This document shows, piece by piece, positions 18,822 through 29,203 of a stretch of DNA of 38,974 nucleotides (position 1 is the first letter of the stretch; each line of letters starts with the position of its first letter). The DNA lies in contig NZ_WHTD01000073.1 of assembly GCF_009379765.1 (NCBI RefSeq), positions 1 through 38,974 on the forward strand, given 5' to 3'. This stretch comes from Actinophytocola sp. (GTDB lineage: Bacteria > Actinomycetota > Actinomycetes > Mycobacteriales > Pseudonocardiaceae). The notes under the pieces were generated by a model. That model did not search any database and was not told where the DNA came from. It saw only the letters and a program-made list of their open reading frames with translations. Position numbers and translations under genes: made by a program.

Positions 18822-19850
18822 TCAGCCGGGTGGGCGCGCCTGGGGGTTGGGCCACGGGTTGTACGCGCAGACCTTGCCGTCCGCGGCGACCGGATCGGCC
18901 TGGTCGGCCTTGTCGTTGAGCTGCGCGACGTAGTTGTTGGCGACGCCGAAGGTCTGCTGCATCATCACCGGCGCGAGGTCGCCGTTCTTGGCGCACCCGA
19001 CGTGCCCGTTGCCGAACGCGTGGCCGATCTCGTGGTTGATCGCGTAGGACCGGTAGTTGCCCATGTCACCGCCGAACGCGACCGCGCCGCGCACCCAGCG
19101 GGCCAGGTTGATCATGACCCGGCTCTCGCTGCGCCGCCAGCAGGACGACTCGTACTTGATCGAGTAGCCGCAGTACTCCGCCTTGTGCACGGTGTCCGGG
19201 GTGGACAGGCTGATCCGGATGTCCGGCTCCTCGTCGCCGTCCACCCGCTGCACCGACACCTCACCGAGAGACGGCCAGCCGCGCGGGTCGGCGAGCGTGG
19301 TGTCGATCAGCGAGGCGAAGGAGTCGTTGCCGCCGTAGGGCTTGAGGTCGATGCCGCGCTCGACCTCGATCGTGTAGGTGAACAGCTCGCCGGCGCCGAT
19401 GCGCTTGCCTCGGCCGGGCAGGACGGCCCACACGCCTTGGCCGCGCTGCGTGTACGACGCGCCCTTGGGCAGCTCGGCGGTCGGGATCTTCAGGTTGGGC
19501 GGCACCGCGGGCTGCTCGGTGACCTTGGGCTTCTCCGACACGTCCTGGTCCGGTGCGTCCCCGCCGACGACCCGCTGGTCGGCGGCCGCGTTCTCCGCGC
19601 GCGCGCCGGCCCCGTCCTTGCCGGAGGTCTGGATGAGCACCAGCACGGTCAGCGCGACGAGCACCGGCACCGCGTAGACCCGCCAGCCGTAGGTGGCCAC
19701 GAAACCCTTGACGCCACGCTTGCGCATGGGCCGTTTCGGCTGGTGGCCACGGCCCGGCTGGTCGGTGGGACGCCAGGACGCCGCGAGGGGCTGCGCCGAG
19801 GTCCGGCGGCCGCCCGCGCGGTACCGATCCTGCGTCGCCCGTCTGTTCAC
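18822..19850 (-). CDS. DUF3152 membrane-anchored metzincin-like protein (Rv3207c-like)
   Basis: This 342-residue protein starts at GTG 19850. It has a basic cytoplasmic N-terminus, one membrane segment at about 55-75, then a long extracellular part. Near residues 271-281 is HEIGHAFGNGH, a full HExxHxxGxxH zinc motif. APVMMQQ follows, consistent with a Met-turn. It is therefore a probable extracellular zinc protease, although the family is usually annotated only as DUF3152. It lies just upstream of moeZ on the same strand with a 120-bp gap, as in mycobacteria. The substrate is unknown. Confidence 0.85.
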   Translation of the reverse strand: MNRRATQDRYRAGGRRTSAQPLAASWRPTDQPGRGHQPKRPMRKRGVKGFVATYGWRVYAVPVLVALTVLVLIQTSGKDGAGARAENAAADQRVVGGDAPDQDVSEKPKVTEQPAVPPNLKIPTAELPKGASYTQRGQGVWAVLPGRGKRIGAGELFTYTIEVERGIDLKPYGGNDSFASLIDTTLADPRGWPSLGEVSVQRVDGDEEPDIRISLSTPDTVHKAEYCGYSIKYESSCWRRSESRVMINLARWVRGAVAFGGDMGNYRSYAINHEIGHAFGNGHVGCAKNGDLAPVMMQQTFGVANNYVAQLNDKADQADPVAADGKVCAYNPWPNPQARPPG

Positions 19851-19949
19851 GCAAACAGGGTGCCACAGCCCTGGTCAGCTATGCCCGACCGAGCCCACCC
19901 GAGTGAGTCCCTTCACGGTGTTGAACGAAAACCGCCGCCCATACGTAGC

Positions 19950-20936
19950 TCACCAGGCGCCGCCGGCGGTCTGCTCCCACATGCCGAGTACCGCACGGGC
20001 CACCGTGCCGGGGCGTTCCATCTGGGAGACGTGCCCGGTGCGCGGCAGGACCAGCAGCCGGCCGCGGGGCAGCAGGCGCGCGGTCCTCGGGGCCTTGCGG
20101 ACGGTCACCAGCTTGTCCTTGGCACCCCAGACGACCAGCGTCGGCACATCGATGGTGGGCGCGATCGTCCACAGCGAGCGGGACTTCGGCACCAGCCAGG
20201 TGCGGAACAGGCCCACCGTGCTGCGGGCGAGCGCCGGGTTCGACCACACCAGCCGCTCCCGCTCGCGGAACTCGTCGGCCGCCTCGCGCTTGCGCGACTC
20301 CGGGATCCGGTCCGGCTCGGCGAAGCACAGGTTCAGCAGGCGCATCACCCGCGTGTCCAGGTGCTCCCTCGCCATGCGCCTGCGCACGGTGGGCCCGACC
20401 AGCGGCAGGTAGGCGACCGTGAGCCGCGGGTCGGACATCCGCGACAGGGAGGGCCGCAGATCGGGCATCGCGGGCGAGATGAGGGTCAGCGTGCGCACCA
20501 GCTCCGGGTGCCGGGCGGTGAGCAGCATCGAGATCGCGCCGCCCATCGAGTTGCCGAACAGGTGCACCGGGCCCGCGTCCAGGCCACGGACGAACCGGGC
20601 CACGGTGTCCGCGTGCGCCGGCATCGAGTAGTCGAAGCGCTCCGGCGGCTCGGTGCGGCCGAACCCGGGCAGGTCGATCGCGATGCCCGGCACGTAGCCC
20701 GACAGCTGGCCGGCCAGGTCGGTCCAGTTGGTGGCCGACCCGCCGAGTCCGTGCACGTAGACCGCGGTGGTGTCGGCCGAGGCCGGGCCCGGGGTGCGCC
20801 GCACGTGCAGGGTCACCCCGCCGGAGGTCTGGTCCGCACCCGGCCAGGGCGGAATGGTCATGTCCACCGGTGGCAGCACGGCGTCGGACAGCGGAACGAA
20901 GGTGACCGGAGGCCTGGCCGCGGCGCTGGTGCTCAT
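19950..20936 (-). CDS. Alpha/beta hydrolase
   Basis: This 328-residue alpha/beta hydrolase starts at ATG 20936 with MSTSAAARPPVTFVPLSD. The oxyanion region is AVYVHGLGGSATNW. The nucleophile elbow is LFGNSMGGA (Ser near 128). The acid is in VVWGAKDKLV (near 272) and the base in PRTGHVSQ (near 301), so the triad is complete. No signal peptide is evident. It diverges from the TetR gene, with a perfect 19-bp hairpin between the two starts. It may be regulated by that TetR protein, but no substrate can be named. Confidence 0.85.
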   Translation of the reverse strand: MSTSAAARPPVTFVPLSDAVLPPVDMTIPPWPGADQTSGGVTLHVRRTPGPASADTTAVYVHGLGGSATNWTDLAGQLSGYVPGIAIDLPGFGRTEPPERFDYSMPAHADTVARFVRGLDAGPVHLFGNSMGGAISMLLTARHPELVRTLTLISPAMPDLRPSLSRMSDPRLTVAYLPLVGPTVRRRMAREHLDTRVMRLLNLCFAEPDRIPESRKREAADEFRERERLVWSNPALARSTVGLFRTWLVPKSRSLWTIAPTIDVPTLVVWGAKDKLVTVRKAPRTARLLPRGRLLVLPRTGHVSQMERPGTVARAVLGMWEQTAGGAW

Positions 20937-20956
20937 CCCACCAGTATCCGTGACTG

Positions 20957-21011
20957 AGAGGCCGCGCAGATGGGCACGGCGGGCATCCACCAGCCCATCT
21001 GCGCGGCCTCT
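20957..21011. repeat. Perfect 19-bp inverted repeat between divergent genes
   Basis: The arms AGAGGCCGCGCAGATGGGC (20957-20975) and its exact reverse complement (20993-21011) flank a 17-base loop. It starts 21 bp upstream of the hydrolase ATG and ends 91 bp before the TetR GTG. Between divergent genes this is not a normal terminator position. No T-run follows on either strand. Confidence 0.9.
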
Positions 21012-21101
21012 TAGCCAGAGCGTCGCGGATGTGCGTTACCCACGAGTAGTGTCATATCACCCGCACGGGTCGGCAATCCCGGCCCGGAAGGAGTCACGCG
21101 C

Positions 21102-21758
21102 GTGGGAGGCGGCATGTCGGAGACGATGCAGGGACTGGCCGGGCAGGCCCAGGCGAACCGGGCGGCGCGGCTGCCCCGTACGGCGCGGCGCGCCCAGCTG
21201 CTCAGCGCGGCGCAGGACGTGTTCGCCGCCAACGGCTACCACGCGGCCGCCATGGACGAGATCGCCGAGCGGGCCGGGGTGTCCAAGCCGGTGCTCTACC
21301 AGCACTTCCCCGGCAAGCTCGAGCTGTACATGGCGCTGTTGGAGATGCACGTCGACGAGCTGATCATGCGGGTCACCGACGCGATGGAGTCGACCACCGA
21401 CAACAAGCTGCGGGTGCAGAACGCGGTCAGCGCGTACTTCGACTTCGTCGACGGCGAGAGCCAGGCGTACCGGCTGGTGTTCGAGTCCGACCTGCGTGGC
21501 GAGCCCGCGGTGCAGGCCGCGATCGACAGGGGCACGGACGCCTGCGTCACCGCCATCACCGCCACGATCACCGCCGACGCCGGCCTGGACGAGGAGCGCG
21601 CGTCGCTGCTCGCCGTCGGCCTGGTGGGGATCAGCCAGGTGGCGGCCCGGTCGTGGCTCGCCAACAACCGGTCGATGGCCAAGGAGGAAGCCGTCGCGCT
21701 GATCTCCACGCTGGCCTGGAAGGGCATCGGCGGCGGCTTCCCGCTGCAGAACCCCTGA
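21102..21758 (+). CDS. TetR-family regulator (Rv3208-like)
   Basis: This 218-residue regulator has a TetR helix-turn-helix at about residues 28-75 (RRAQLLSAAQDVFAANGYHAAAMDEIAERAGVSKPVLYQHF). The remaining helical region would form the ligand-binding and dimer domain. GTG 21102 is chosen because GGAG lies eight bases upstream; ATG 21114, with its own GGAGG, is a close alternative. Position and the KPVLYQHF helix match Rv3208. It diverges from the alpha/beta hydrolase, a likely but unproven target. Confidence 0.9.
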   Translation: MGGGMSETMQGLAGQAQANRAARLPRTARRAQLLSAAQDVFAANGYHAAAMDEIAERAGVSKPVLYQHFPGKLELYMALLEMHVDELIMRVTDAMESTTDNKLRVQNAVSAYFDFVDGESQAYRLVFESDLRGEPAVQAAIDRGTDACVTAITATITADAGLDEERASLLAVGLVGISQVAARSWLANNRSMAKEEAVALISTLAWKGIGGGFPLQNP

Positions 21759-22050
21759 CGCTCCCGGTTGTCTCCCGGCGTCCGCCGGATCGTCACCCGG
21801 ACGACGCGGCGCGGGCACCGCGCACGGTCGGCATCGACCCGTGACGGGCATGGTCGACGTGCTCGGCCGGGTCACCGGCGAGCTCACCGCGCTCGGCTAC
21901 CGGCCGCGCCGCTTCCTCGTCGTGGACGCCGCCGCGGCAACCGGGTGGGCCGCCACCGCGATCGGCTTCGTCGGTGGCGTGGCGTCGAGGTGTTCCGGCG
22001 GGCGAGGACGTCCGGTCGGCGGTCCGGCCGGCAGGAGTAGCGTTCGCAGG
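21759..22050 (+). other. Gap with a coding-like remnant between two TetR genes
   Basis: No intact gene was recognised in these 292 bp. From GTG 21841 to about 21985 the frame shows strong GC at third positions and reads like a real N-terminus (VTGMVDVLGRVTGE onward). The bias then moves to another frame for about 60 bp. This suggests a decayed or frameshifted small gene. The frame is open into the following TetR gene, but that link has no family support. A TAGCGT box at 22038-22043 lies eight bases before the TetR ATG and may be its -10. Confidence 0.35.
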
Positions 22051-22776
22051 ATGTCCGGTCCATCCAGAGAAGCCGACAGCACCGGGGACGCCAGACGGGA
22101 CCGCTGGCGGTCGCACCGGGCGGCCCGGCGGGCGGAGTTCGTCGAGGCGGCCATGCGGGCGCTCGCCGAGCACGGGCCCGACGTCGGCATGGACCACATC
22201 GCCGCGGAGGCCGGGGTCACCAAGCCGGTGCTCTACCGGCACTTCGCCGACAAGGCCGACCTGTTCGTCGCGCTGGGCCAGCGCGGCACCGAGATCCTCT
22301 TCGACCGGCTCATCCCGGCGATGAACAACGAGGAAGCCCCGGTCCCGCGCATCCGCAAGAGCCTCGACGCGTTCTTCTCCACCGTCGAGGAGCACCCGCA
22401 CCTCTACCGGGTGCTGGTGCGCCGCTCGTTCGCGAAGACGGCCGTCGAGCAGGACATCGTCGCCGAGGACAAGGAGCTCATCGCCAACGCGCTCTCCGCC
22501 CTGCTCGGCGACTACCTGCGCGCGCTCGACATGGACTCCGGCGGCGCCGAGCCGTGGGCGCACGGGATCGTCGGCATGGTGCAGAACGTCAGCGAGTGGT
22601 GGCTCGAGCGGCGCACGATGAACCGCGACGCCGTGGTCGAGTACCTCACGCAGATCATCTGGTCCGCGATCGACGGCTTCACCCGCGCGAACGGCATCGT
22701 GCTCGACCCGAACAAGCCGCTCGAGGTGAACAAGGTCGTCAAGCTGTCCGAGGTGCGCCGGGACGACGCCGGCTGA
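22051..22776 (+). CDS. Second TetR-family regulator
   Basis: This 241-residue protein starts at ATG 22051 with MSGPSREADSTGDARRDRW. The helix-turn-helix lies at about residues 25-75 and ends in GVTKPVLYRHFADKADLF. The ligand domain has the WWLERR and YLTQIIWSAIDG features common in this family. No ribosome site lies close upstream, but a TAGCGT -10-like box eight bases before the ATG suggests a leaderless message. It follows another TetR gene on the same strand and converges on the DUF3107 gene with a 20-bp gap. Its target is unknown. Confidence 0.88.
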   Translation: MSGPSREADSTGDARRDRWRSHRAARRAEFVEAAMRALAEHGPDVGMDHIAAEAGVTKPVLYRHFADKADLFVALGQRGTEILFDRLIPAMNNEEAPVPRIRKSLDAFFSTVEEHPHLYRVLVRRSFAKTAVEQDIVAEDKELIANALSALLGDYLRALDMDSGGAEPWAHGIVGMVQNVSEWWLERRTMNRDAVVEYLTQIIWSAIDGFTRANGIVLDPNKPLEVNKVVKLSEVRRDDAG

Positions 22777-22796
22777 GGAACGCCGGCTGAGATGAC

Positions 22797-23021
22797 CTAC
22801 GTGGCGAAGCCCACCCGGCGGCTGTCGGCGGTGCCGATCTCGACGTAGGCGATCCGCGCGGTCGGCACCACGAACCGGCGGCCCTTGTCGTCGACCAGGC
22901 TGAGCGTGCCGGCGGAGTCCTTCAGCGCGGCCGCGACGAGGGACTCGATCTCGTCCGGTGACTGCGTGCTGTTGAGCACGATCTCCCGCGCGGTGTCCGC
23001 GACTCCGACCTTGACCTCCAC
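22797..23021 (-). CDS. DUF3107 small protein (Rv3208A/TB9.4-like)
   Basis: This 74-residue protein starts at GTG 23021 behind GGAGG with five-base spacing, and begins VEVKVGVADTAREIVLNSTQ. Sequence and place match the conserved actinobacterial DUF3107 family, of unknown function. It ends in ARIAYVEIGTADSRRVGFAT. A longer frame extends upstream through the ferritin-fold gene in another phase and is not real. The gene lies 41 bp downstream of the ferritin-fold gene and is probably cotranscribed with it. Confidence 0.88.
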   Translation of the reverse strand: MEVKVGVADTAREIVLNSTQSPDEIESLVAAALKDSAGTLSLVDDKGRRFVVPTARIAYVEIGTADSRRVGFAT

Positions 23022-23062
23022 GAAGACCTCCGCCTCGACTGCATGCGTTCGACCTGACAAGG

Positions 23063-23746
23063 CTAGCCGAGACCGAGCGCGGTCATCCGCCTGCCGTGTG
23101 CCTGCTGCAACCTCCGGAACAGCGCGGCGATTCCCGCGAGGTCGCCCGTCCCGGTGACGATCAGCTCCGCGAGCCCGTCCCGCTCGGCCACCACGTACTG
23201 GGCCTGCGTCAACGCCTCGCCCAGCAGCCGGCGGCCCCACAGCGTGAGCCGGTCGCGCACGGTCCGGTCCCGCCCGATCGCCGCCCGGACTTCGCGCTCG
23301 GCGAACGCGGAGTGCCCCGTGTCGGCGAGCACCTCGGTGACGAGCTCGCGGGTCTCCTCGTCGAGCCAGCTCGCCATCTCGCGGTACAGGTCGGCCGCGA
23401 GCCCGTCCCCGACGTAGGCCTTGACCAGCGACTCCAGCCACGAGCGCGGCGCGGTCGAGGCGTGCCAGGTGTCGAAGTGCCCGATGAACGGCCGCATGGC
23501 GTCCTGCACGTCGACGTCGTGCCCGGCCAGGAAGGCCTCGATGCGTGCGTAGTGGCCGATCTCCGCGGCGGCCATCGCGGACAGCGCGGCGCGCCCGGGC
23601 AGCGTGGGGGCGGTGCGCGCGTCCTCGGACAGCCGGTCGAACGCGGAGAGCTCGCCGTAGGCCAGCACGCCCAGCAGGTCGACGATCCCCGGGTCGATGC
23701 CACCCTTCCCGGCGGTCGTCCCGACCTCACCAGCCGCGTCGCTCAT
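23063..23746 (-). CDS. Ferritin-like-fold protein (Rv3210c-like, MiaE-like family)
   Basis: This 227-residue, largely helical protein starts at ATG 23746. The candidate di-iron ligands are Glu in AYGELSAFDRL, Glu and His in AAEIGHYARIEAF, and a later pair in ADTGHSAFAEREV, which suit a four-helix ferritin-like bundle. The family is related to the tRNA hydroxylase MiaE but is mostly annotated as ferritin-like fold protein; no substrate is established. It is divergent from the RNA helicase gene with 168 bp between starts, as Rv3210c is from Rv3211. Confidence 0.82.
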   Translation of the reverse strand: MSDAAGEVGTTAGKGGIDPGIVDLLGVLAYGELSAFDRLSEDARTAPTLPGRAALSAMAAAEIGHYARIEAFLAGHDVDVQDAMRPFIGHFDTWHASTAPRSWLESLVKAYVGDGLAADLYREMASWLDEETRELVTEVLADTGHSAFAEREVRAAIGRDRTVRDRLTLWGRRLLGEALTQAQYVVAERDGLAELIVTGTGDLAGIAALFRRLQQAHGRRMTALGLG

Positions 23747-23914
23747 GGGCCAGAGGGTATCCGGCCATGGGCGCAGGTAGACTGGCCAGGACGCGAGCTT
23801 GCGAAAGCCGCGTACAGAGGGTGTGCGCGCCTCGCCGGCCCTCCCGCATCAGTTAGGTGCGGTCGAGCGGCCCGTCCAGGGCGGCGGCGCGCTGGACTAA
23901 AGGGAGAGAAGCTC

Positions 23915-25597
<1,683 letters not shown>

Positions 25598-25603
25598 CAC
25601 CCC

Positions 25604-27001
25604 GTGACCCACGACATCGGGGACGAGGACGCGCTCGACGGGGGCGTGGAACCGGACAGGTACGGGCCGGTCGAGCGCTCCCGTTTCCGCCGCAAGCGTG
25701 ACGTCGCGTTCGCGGCGCTCATCGCGGTCGCGGCGCTGGTCGTCGGGGTCCTGGTGTGGCAGTCGAGCGACATCCGCGAGACCACGTCGCAGACCTATTC
25801 GGGCGTGGCCACCGAACCCGCGCTGCCCGAGACGTTCCCACCCTCGCTCGGCGAGGCGTGGCGGGCGAGGAGCCCGGCCACCCCCGTGCCGGTGACGACC
25901 AAGACCACGCTGGTCACCGGCGACGGCGGCGACGTGGTCGGCCGCGACCCGCTCACCGGCGACGTCCGCTGGAAGTACTCCCGCGACCTGCCGCTGTGCA
26001 CGGTGTCCTCGGCCTGGACGATGGCGGTCGCGGTCTACGCGAAGTCGTCGAACCTGCTGCCCTCGGACGACCCGCGCAAGTCCGGCGGCTGCAGCGAGGT
26101 CACCTCGTTCGACCCGAACACCGGCAAGCGGGGCAAGCCGCCGGAGCCGGACGAGAACCGGAACAAGCCGTTCGCCGGCCAGCGCGACTCCGACGCCGAG
26201 CTCGACACCCGGCTGCTGTTCGACGGCAGCTACGTGACCACCACCGGCAGCAGGCTGATCACGACGTGGCGCTCGGACCTCGTGCAGACGATGGAGTACG
26301 GCAAGGTCCCGGCGGTGGTCAACCCGGACAAGCAGCCGCGGACCGGGTGCGGCTACGGCTCGGTCGCGGTGGTCCAGGCCCGGATCGCGGTGGTCGAGCG
26401 CTGCCCGCAGGACGCCACCGACCGGCTCACCGTGTACCGGGCGACCGGCAACGACGACTCGGAGAAGCCCGAGGTCGAGTCCAGCGTCGTGCTCGGCCGC
26501 CAGGGCGCGCGGGTGGTGGCGATGAGCAACGAGTGCCGCATCGACGCCGAGGACGACAACGACGTGCAGCTGTGCACCGCGGTCGTGCTACCCGACCCGG
26601 CGCGGCTCGTGGTGTTCGACGAGGAGGGCGAGCGAGTGGCGACCCACCCGCTGTCGCTGGCGCCCGGTGACCTCGACGGCGACCCGGCCGGGCACACCGT
26701 GGCGACCACCCGCACGCCGGGCGCGGTCTACTGGTTCACCGGCTCGCGCACGATCGCGCTGTCCATGACCGACCTCAGTCCACTGTGGACCGTCGAGAAC
26801 GCGATAGGCCCCGGCACGGCGTTCGCCGGCCGGATGCTCGTGCCGGTCACCGACGGCCTGGCCGTGCTGGCTCCCGCCGACGGCAAGCCGGTCGGCACGA
26901 TCCCGGTCGACCGCGGCGGCTACACCGGGCCGGTGACGATGTCGACGCTGGGCCCGATGGTCTACGAGCAACGCGGCGAAACGCTCGTGGCGCTGCGCTG
27001 A
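25604..27001 (+). CDS. Membrane-anchored PQQ/beta-propeller-like protein (Rv3212-like)
   Basis: This 465-residue protein starts at GTG 25604, six bases after the helicase stop, and is probably cotranscribed. A basic N-terminus (RSRFRRKRD) precedes one membrane segment at about 34-52; the rest is predicted outside the membrane. It contains repeats of the PQQ-propeller type, such as GDVVGRDPLTGDVRWKYS and TDGLAVLAPADGKPVGTIPV. Four or more cysteines in the exported part (GGCSEV, TGCGYG, ERCPQD, NECRID) could form disulfides. The family is conserved beside rhlE in actinobacteria, with no established function. Confidence 0.82.
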   Translation: MTHDIGDEDALDGGVEPDRYGPVERSRFRRKRDVAFAALIAVAALVVGVLVWQSSDIRETTSQTYSGVATEPALPETFPPSLGEAWRARSPATPVPVTTKTTLVTGDGGDVVGRDPLTGDVRWKYSRDLPLCTVSSAWTMAVAVYAKSSNLLPSDDPRKSGGCSEVTSFDPNTGKRGKPPEPDENRNKPFAGQRDSDAELDTRLLFDGSYVTTTGSRLITTWRSDLVQTMEYGKVPAVVNPDKQPRTGCGYGSVAVVQARIAVVERCPQDATDRLTVYRATGNDDSEKPEVESSVVLGRQGARVVAMSNECRIDAEDDNDVQLCTAVVLPDPARLVVFDEEGERVATHPLSLAPGDLDGDPAGHTVATTRTPGAVYWFTGSRTIALSMTDLSPLWTVENAIGPGTAFAGRMLVPVTDGLAVLAPADGKPVGTIPVDRGGYTGPVTMSTLGPMVYEQRGETLVALR

Positions 27002-27060
27002 CCCGGTGAGTTCACCTTCGCTCTACGCCGGTTCGAGCCACCATGGGGCACACTCGAAGG

Positions 27061-27936
27061 GTGAGTACACCGTCGCAGATCAGCCCGCACCGAGGTCGCC
27101 GCATCGACCTGCCGGGCCAGTACGGCCCGGTCGCCGCCCTGCGGGCCAAGGCCGCCACCCCCACCGCGACGGCGCTGCTGCTGCCCGGGTACACGGGGTC
27201 GAAGGAGGACTTCGCGCCGCTGCTGGATCCCATCGCCGGCGCCGGCCTCGACGCGGTGGCCATCGACCTGCCCGGCCAGTACGAGTCCGCCGGGCCTGAC
27301 GACGAGGACGCATACCTGCCGGCTCCGCTCGGGTCGGTGGTCGCCGACCTGGTGGGCAAGCTCGCCGCCGAGGGGAACCCGGTCGTGCTGCTGGGGCATT
27401 CCTACGGCGGCCTGGTGGCGCGCGGCGCGGTGCTCGCGGGGGCGCCGATCGTCGGCCTGACCCTGATGGGCTCCGGTCCCGGCGAGCTGCCGGACGGAGC
27501 GCGGCGGCAGGCCCTGGACGCCGGCGAGCCCGCGATACGGCAGTTCGGGGTCGAAGCCGCTCAGGTACTGCGCGAGCAGCTCGACGCCGCCGCGCCGCCG
27601 GGGCCGGGGAGCTCGCCCGAGCTGGCGGCGCTGATGCGGGAGCGGTTCGTGCGCTGCCGGCCCGCGGCGCTGCTCGGCAAGGCGCGGGCACTGCGCTCCG
27701 AGCCGGACATGGTCTCGTCGCTGGCCCGGGTGCTGCACACCTCGGGCATCCCGTGCCTCGTGACCTGCGGCGAAGGCGACGACGCGTGGTCGGTGTCCAC
27801 CCAGCGCGACATGGCCGACCGCCTGGACGCGGACTTCGCAGTGATCACGAACGCCCGCCACTCCCCGAACGTGGAGAACCCGGACGAGCTCCTGGCGACC
27901 CTGATCCCGACCTGGCGCTCCTGGCTGACCGCCTGA
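27061..27936 (+). CDS. Alpha/beta hydrolase
   Basis: This hydrolase of about 291 residues has LLLPGYTGSKEDF (oxyanion region), VVLLGHSYGGLVA (Ser near 115), GEGDDAWS (Asp near 240) and NARHSPN (His near 266), so the triad is complete. GTG 27061 is preferred over ATG 27043 because homology starts soon after it; neither has a well-spaced ribosome site. It lies downstream of the propeller gene and converges with the small membrane protein, leaving only three bases between stops. The substrate is unknown. Confidence 0.85.
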   Translation: MSTPSQISPHRGRRIDLPGQYGPVAALRAKAATPTATALLLPGYTGSKEDFAPLLDPIAGAGLDAVAIDLPGQYESAGPDDEDAYLPAPLGSVVADLVGKLAAEGNPVVLLGHSYGGLVARGAVLAGAPIVGLTLMGSGPGELPDGARRQALDAGEPAIRQFGVEAAQVLREQLDAAAPPGPGSSPELAALMRERFVRCRPAALLGKARALRSEPDMVSSLARVLHTSGIPCLVTCGEGDDAWSVSTQRDMADRLDADFAVITNARHSPNVENPDELLATLIPTWRSWLTA

Positions 27937-27939
27937 AGG

Positions 27940-28311
27940 TCAGGCCCACCAAAGGAGCCACATCGTGGTTCCGGTGATCACGACCACGGCGACGGCGGCC
28001 ACCGCGGCCAGCCAGCCCGTCGCGCGGTCGGCCACGCGCTGGACCAGCACCGCCAGCACCGCCGCGCCCAGGTGGCCGCCGACCATCGCGGCGCCCGGGC
28101 CGGGCACGTCGCGGATCCACGCCAGAATCTGGAACACCAGGACCACGATCGCCAGTACCGACAGGCCCACGGTCAGCGCACCGGCCAGCTCGCGGCCGAA
28201 ACCGCCGTGGGGGGTCCTGCGCAGGGCCGCCGGTGGCTCCGCGGCAAGGGCCACCGTCGTGGCACCCGAGGCCGCGAGGGGCACCGTGGGCGAGTTCATC
28301 GGTTCTGACAC
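27940..28311 (-). CDS. Small hypothetical membrane protein
   Basis: This 123-residue protein starts at GTG 28311 (or ATG 28299), just after the stop of the RecB-like gene, and is probably cotranscribed with it. The first 40 residues are polar. Three hydrophobic segments follow at about 45-65 (LTVGLSVLAIVVLVFQILAW), 73-90 and 100-121. I recognise no family motif. The association with the nuclease may be only positional. Confidence 0.7.
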   Translation of the reverse strand: MSEPMNSPTVPLAASGATTVALAAEPPAALRRTPHGGFGRELAGALTVGLSVLAIVVLVFQILAWIRDVPGPGAAMVGGHLGAAVLAVLVQRVADRATGWLAAVAAVAVVVITGTTMWLLWWA

Positions 28312-28315
28312 GGGG

Positions 28316-29161
28316 TCATCCCTTCACCTCGTCGGCACGGGCGAGCATGGCCCACGGCTCCGCTTGCGGGCCCGCGGCCTGCCCCTCGGGGCAGCTGCGC
28401 CGAAAGTCACACCAGGAACACTGTCTTCCCACTTGAGCCGGAAACAACACATCCTGGTCGCCACCTGCGTTGAGGGTATCCGTCGCCAGCTTGAACTCGT
28501 CGGCCACCTCCTCGGCCCGCTCCCTGTGCCTGGTCAGCGACGCCTCGGTGTGCTCCCACGCCGCGACCGTCCCGCTCGGCAGGTGGTGCAGCTCCACCCG
28601 CCGGCACGGCCTGCGCAGCGTGCGGCGCGCGGCCAGCGCGTACAGGGCCAGGGCCTGCGACGCCCTGGCGTCGTCCGTGGTGAGCGCGGCCCGGCCGGTC
28701 TTGTAGTCGACGATGACCAGCTCGCCGTCGCGCTCGTCGATGCGGTCGACCCGGCCCTCGGCGACGATCGTGCCGATCGGGGCGGACACCCAGCGCTCCA
28801 GGCCGATCGGGTCGTCCGTCACGTCGGTCTCGGCGATGTAGTCCGACACCCAGCCGGCCGCCAGGTCGCGGTAGGTGGCCGCCTGCTGCGGACCGGCGAA
28901 GCCCTCGTCGATCCAGTGCTGGCCGACCAGGGCGGCCGCGGCCTCCGGGGTCCGCCTGCGCACCGGGAGGTCAAAGAACGCCCGCAACGCGTTGTGCACC
29001 ACCGCGCCCAGCGTGCTGTGCGCGAACGCGCCCCCGCGCGGCGGCGTCGGCCGGTCGAGGTAGGCCATCCGGTAGCGGCGCGGGCAGTCCATCCAGGTCG
29101 ACAGCCGCGACGGGGTGACCTTGATGAGCTTGCGCGGCATGGCGTCGAACCCGAGTTGCAC
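28316..29161 (-). CDS. RecB-family PD-(D/E)XK exonuclease with probable Fe-S cluster
   Basis: This 281-residue nuclease starts at GTG 29161 (VQLGFDAMPRKLIKVTPSR). The Asp and Lys of VIVDYKTG near residue 150, with the downstream Gln in ASQALALYAL, form the RecB nuclease site. Cys in MDCPRRYRMAY near 26 and three in CSWCDFRRSC near 250-259 match the four-cysteine AddB-type [4Fe-4S] arrangement that pins the domain ends together. It is a stand-alone nuclease domain similar to Rv2119 and Cas4-like proteins. No cas genes or CRISPR array are present. A repair role is likely. Confidence 0.88.
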   Translation of the reverse strand: MQLGFDAMPRKLIKVTPSRLSTWMDCPRRYRMAYLDRPTPPRGGAFAHSTLGAVVHNALRAFFDLPVRRRTPEAAAALVGQHWIDEGFAGPQQAATYRDLAAGWVSDYIAETDVTDDPIGLERWVSAPIGTIVAEGRVDRIDERDGELVIVDYKTGRAALTTDDARASQALALYALAARRTLRRPCRRVELHHLPSGTVAAWEHTEASLTRHRERAEEVADEFKLATDTLNAGGDQDVLFPAQVGRQCSWCDFRRSCPEGQAAGPQAEPWAMLARADEVKG

Positions 29162-29203
29162 GGCACCAACCGTAGAGCAGCCCACCGACACTCGGGCAGA
29201 CAC

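Noticed and set aside
28316..29161. Cas4 adaptation nuclease
   Set aside because: The four-cysteine RecB nuclease fold is similar, but no other cas genes or repeats occur. A RecB-like repair nuclease beside MarC and PHP genes fits better.
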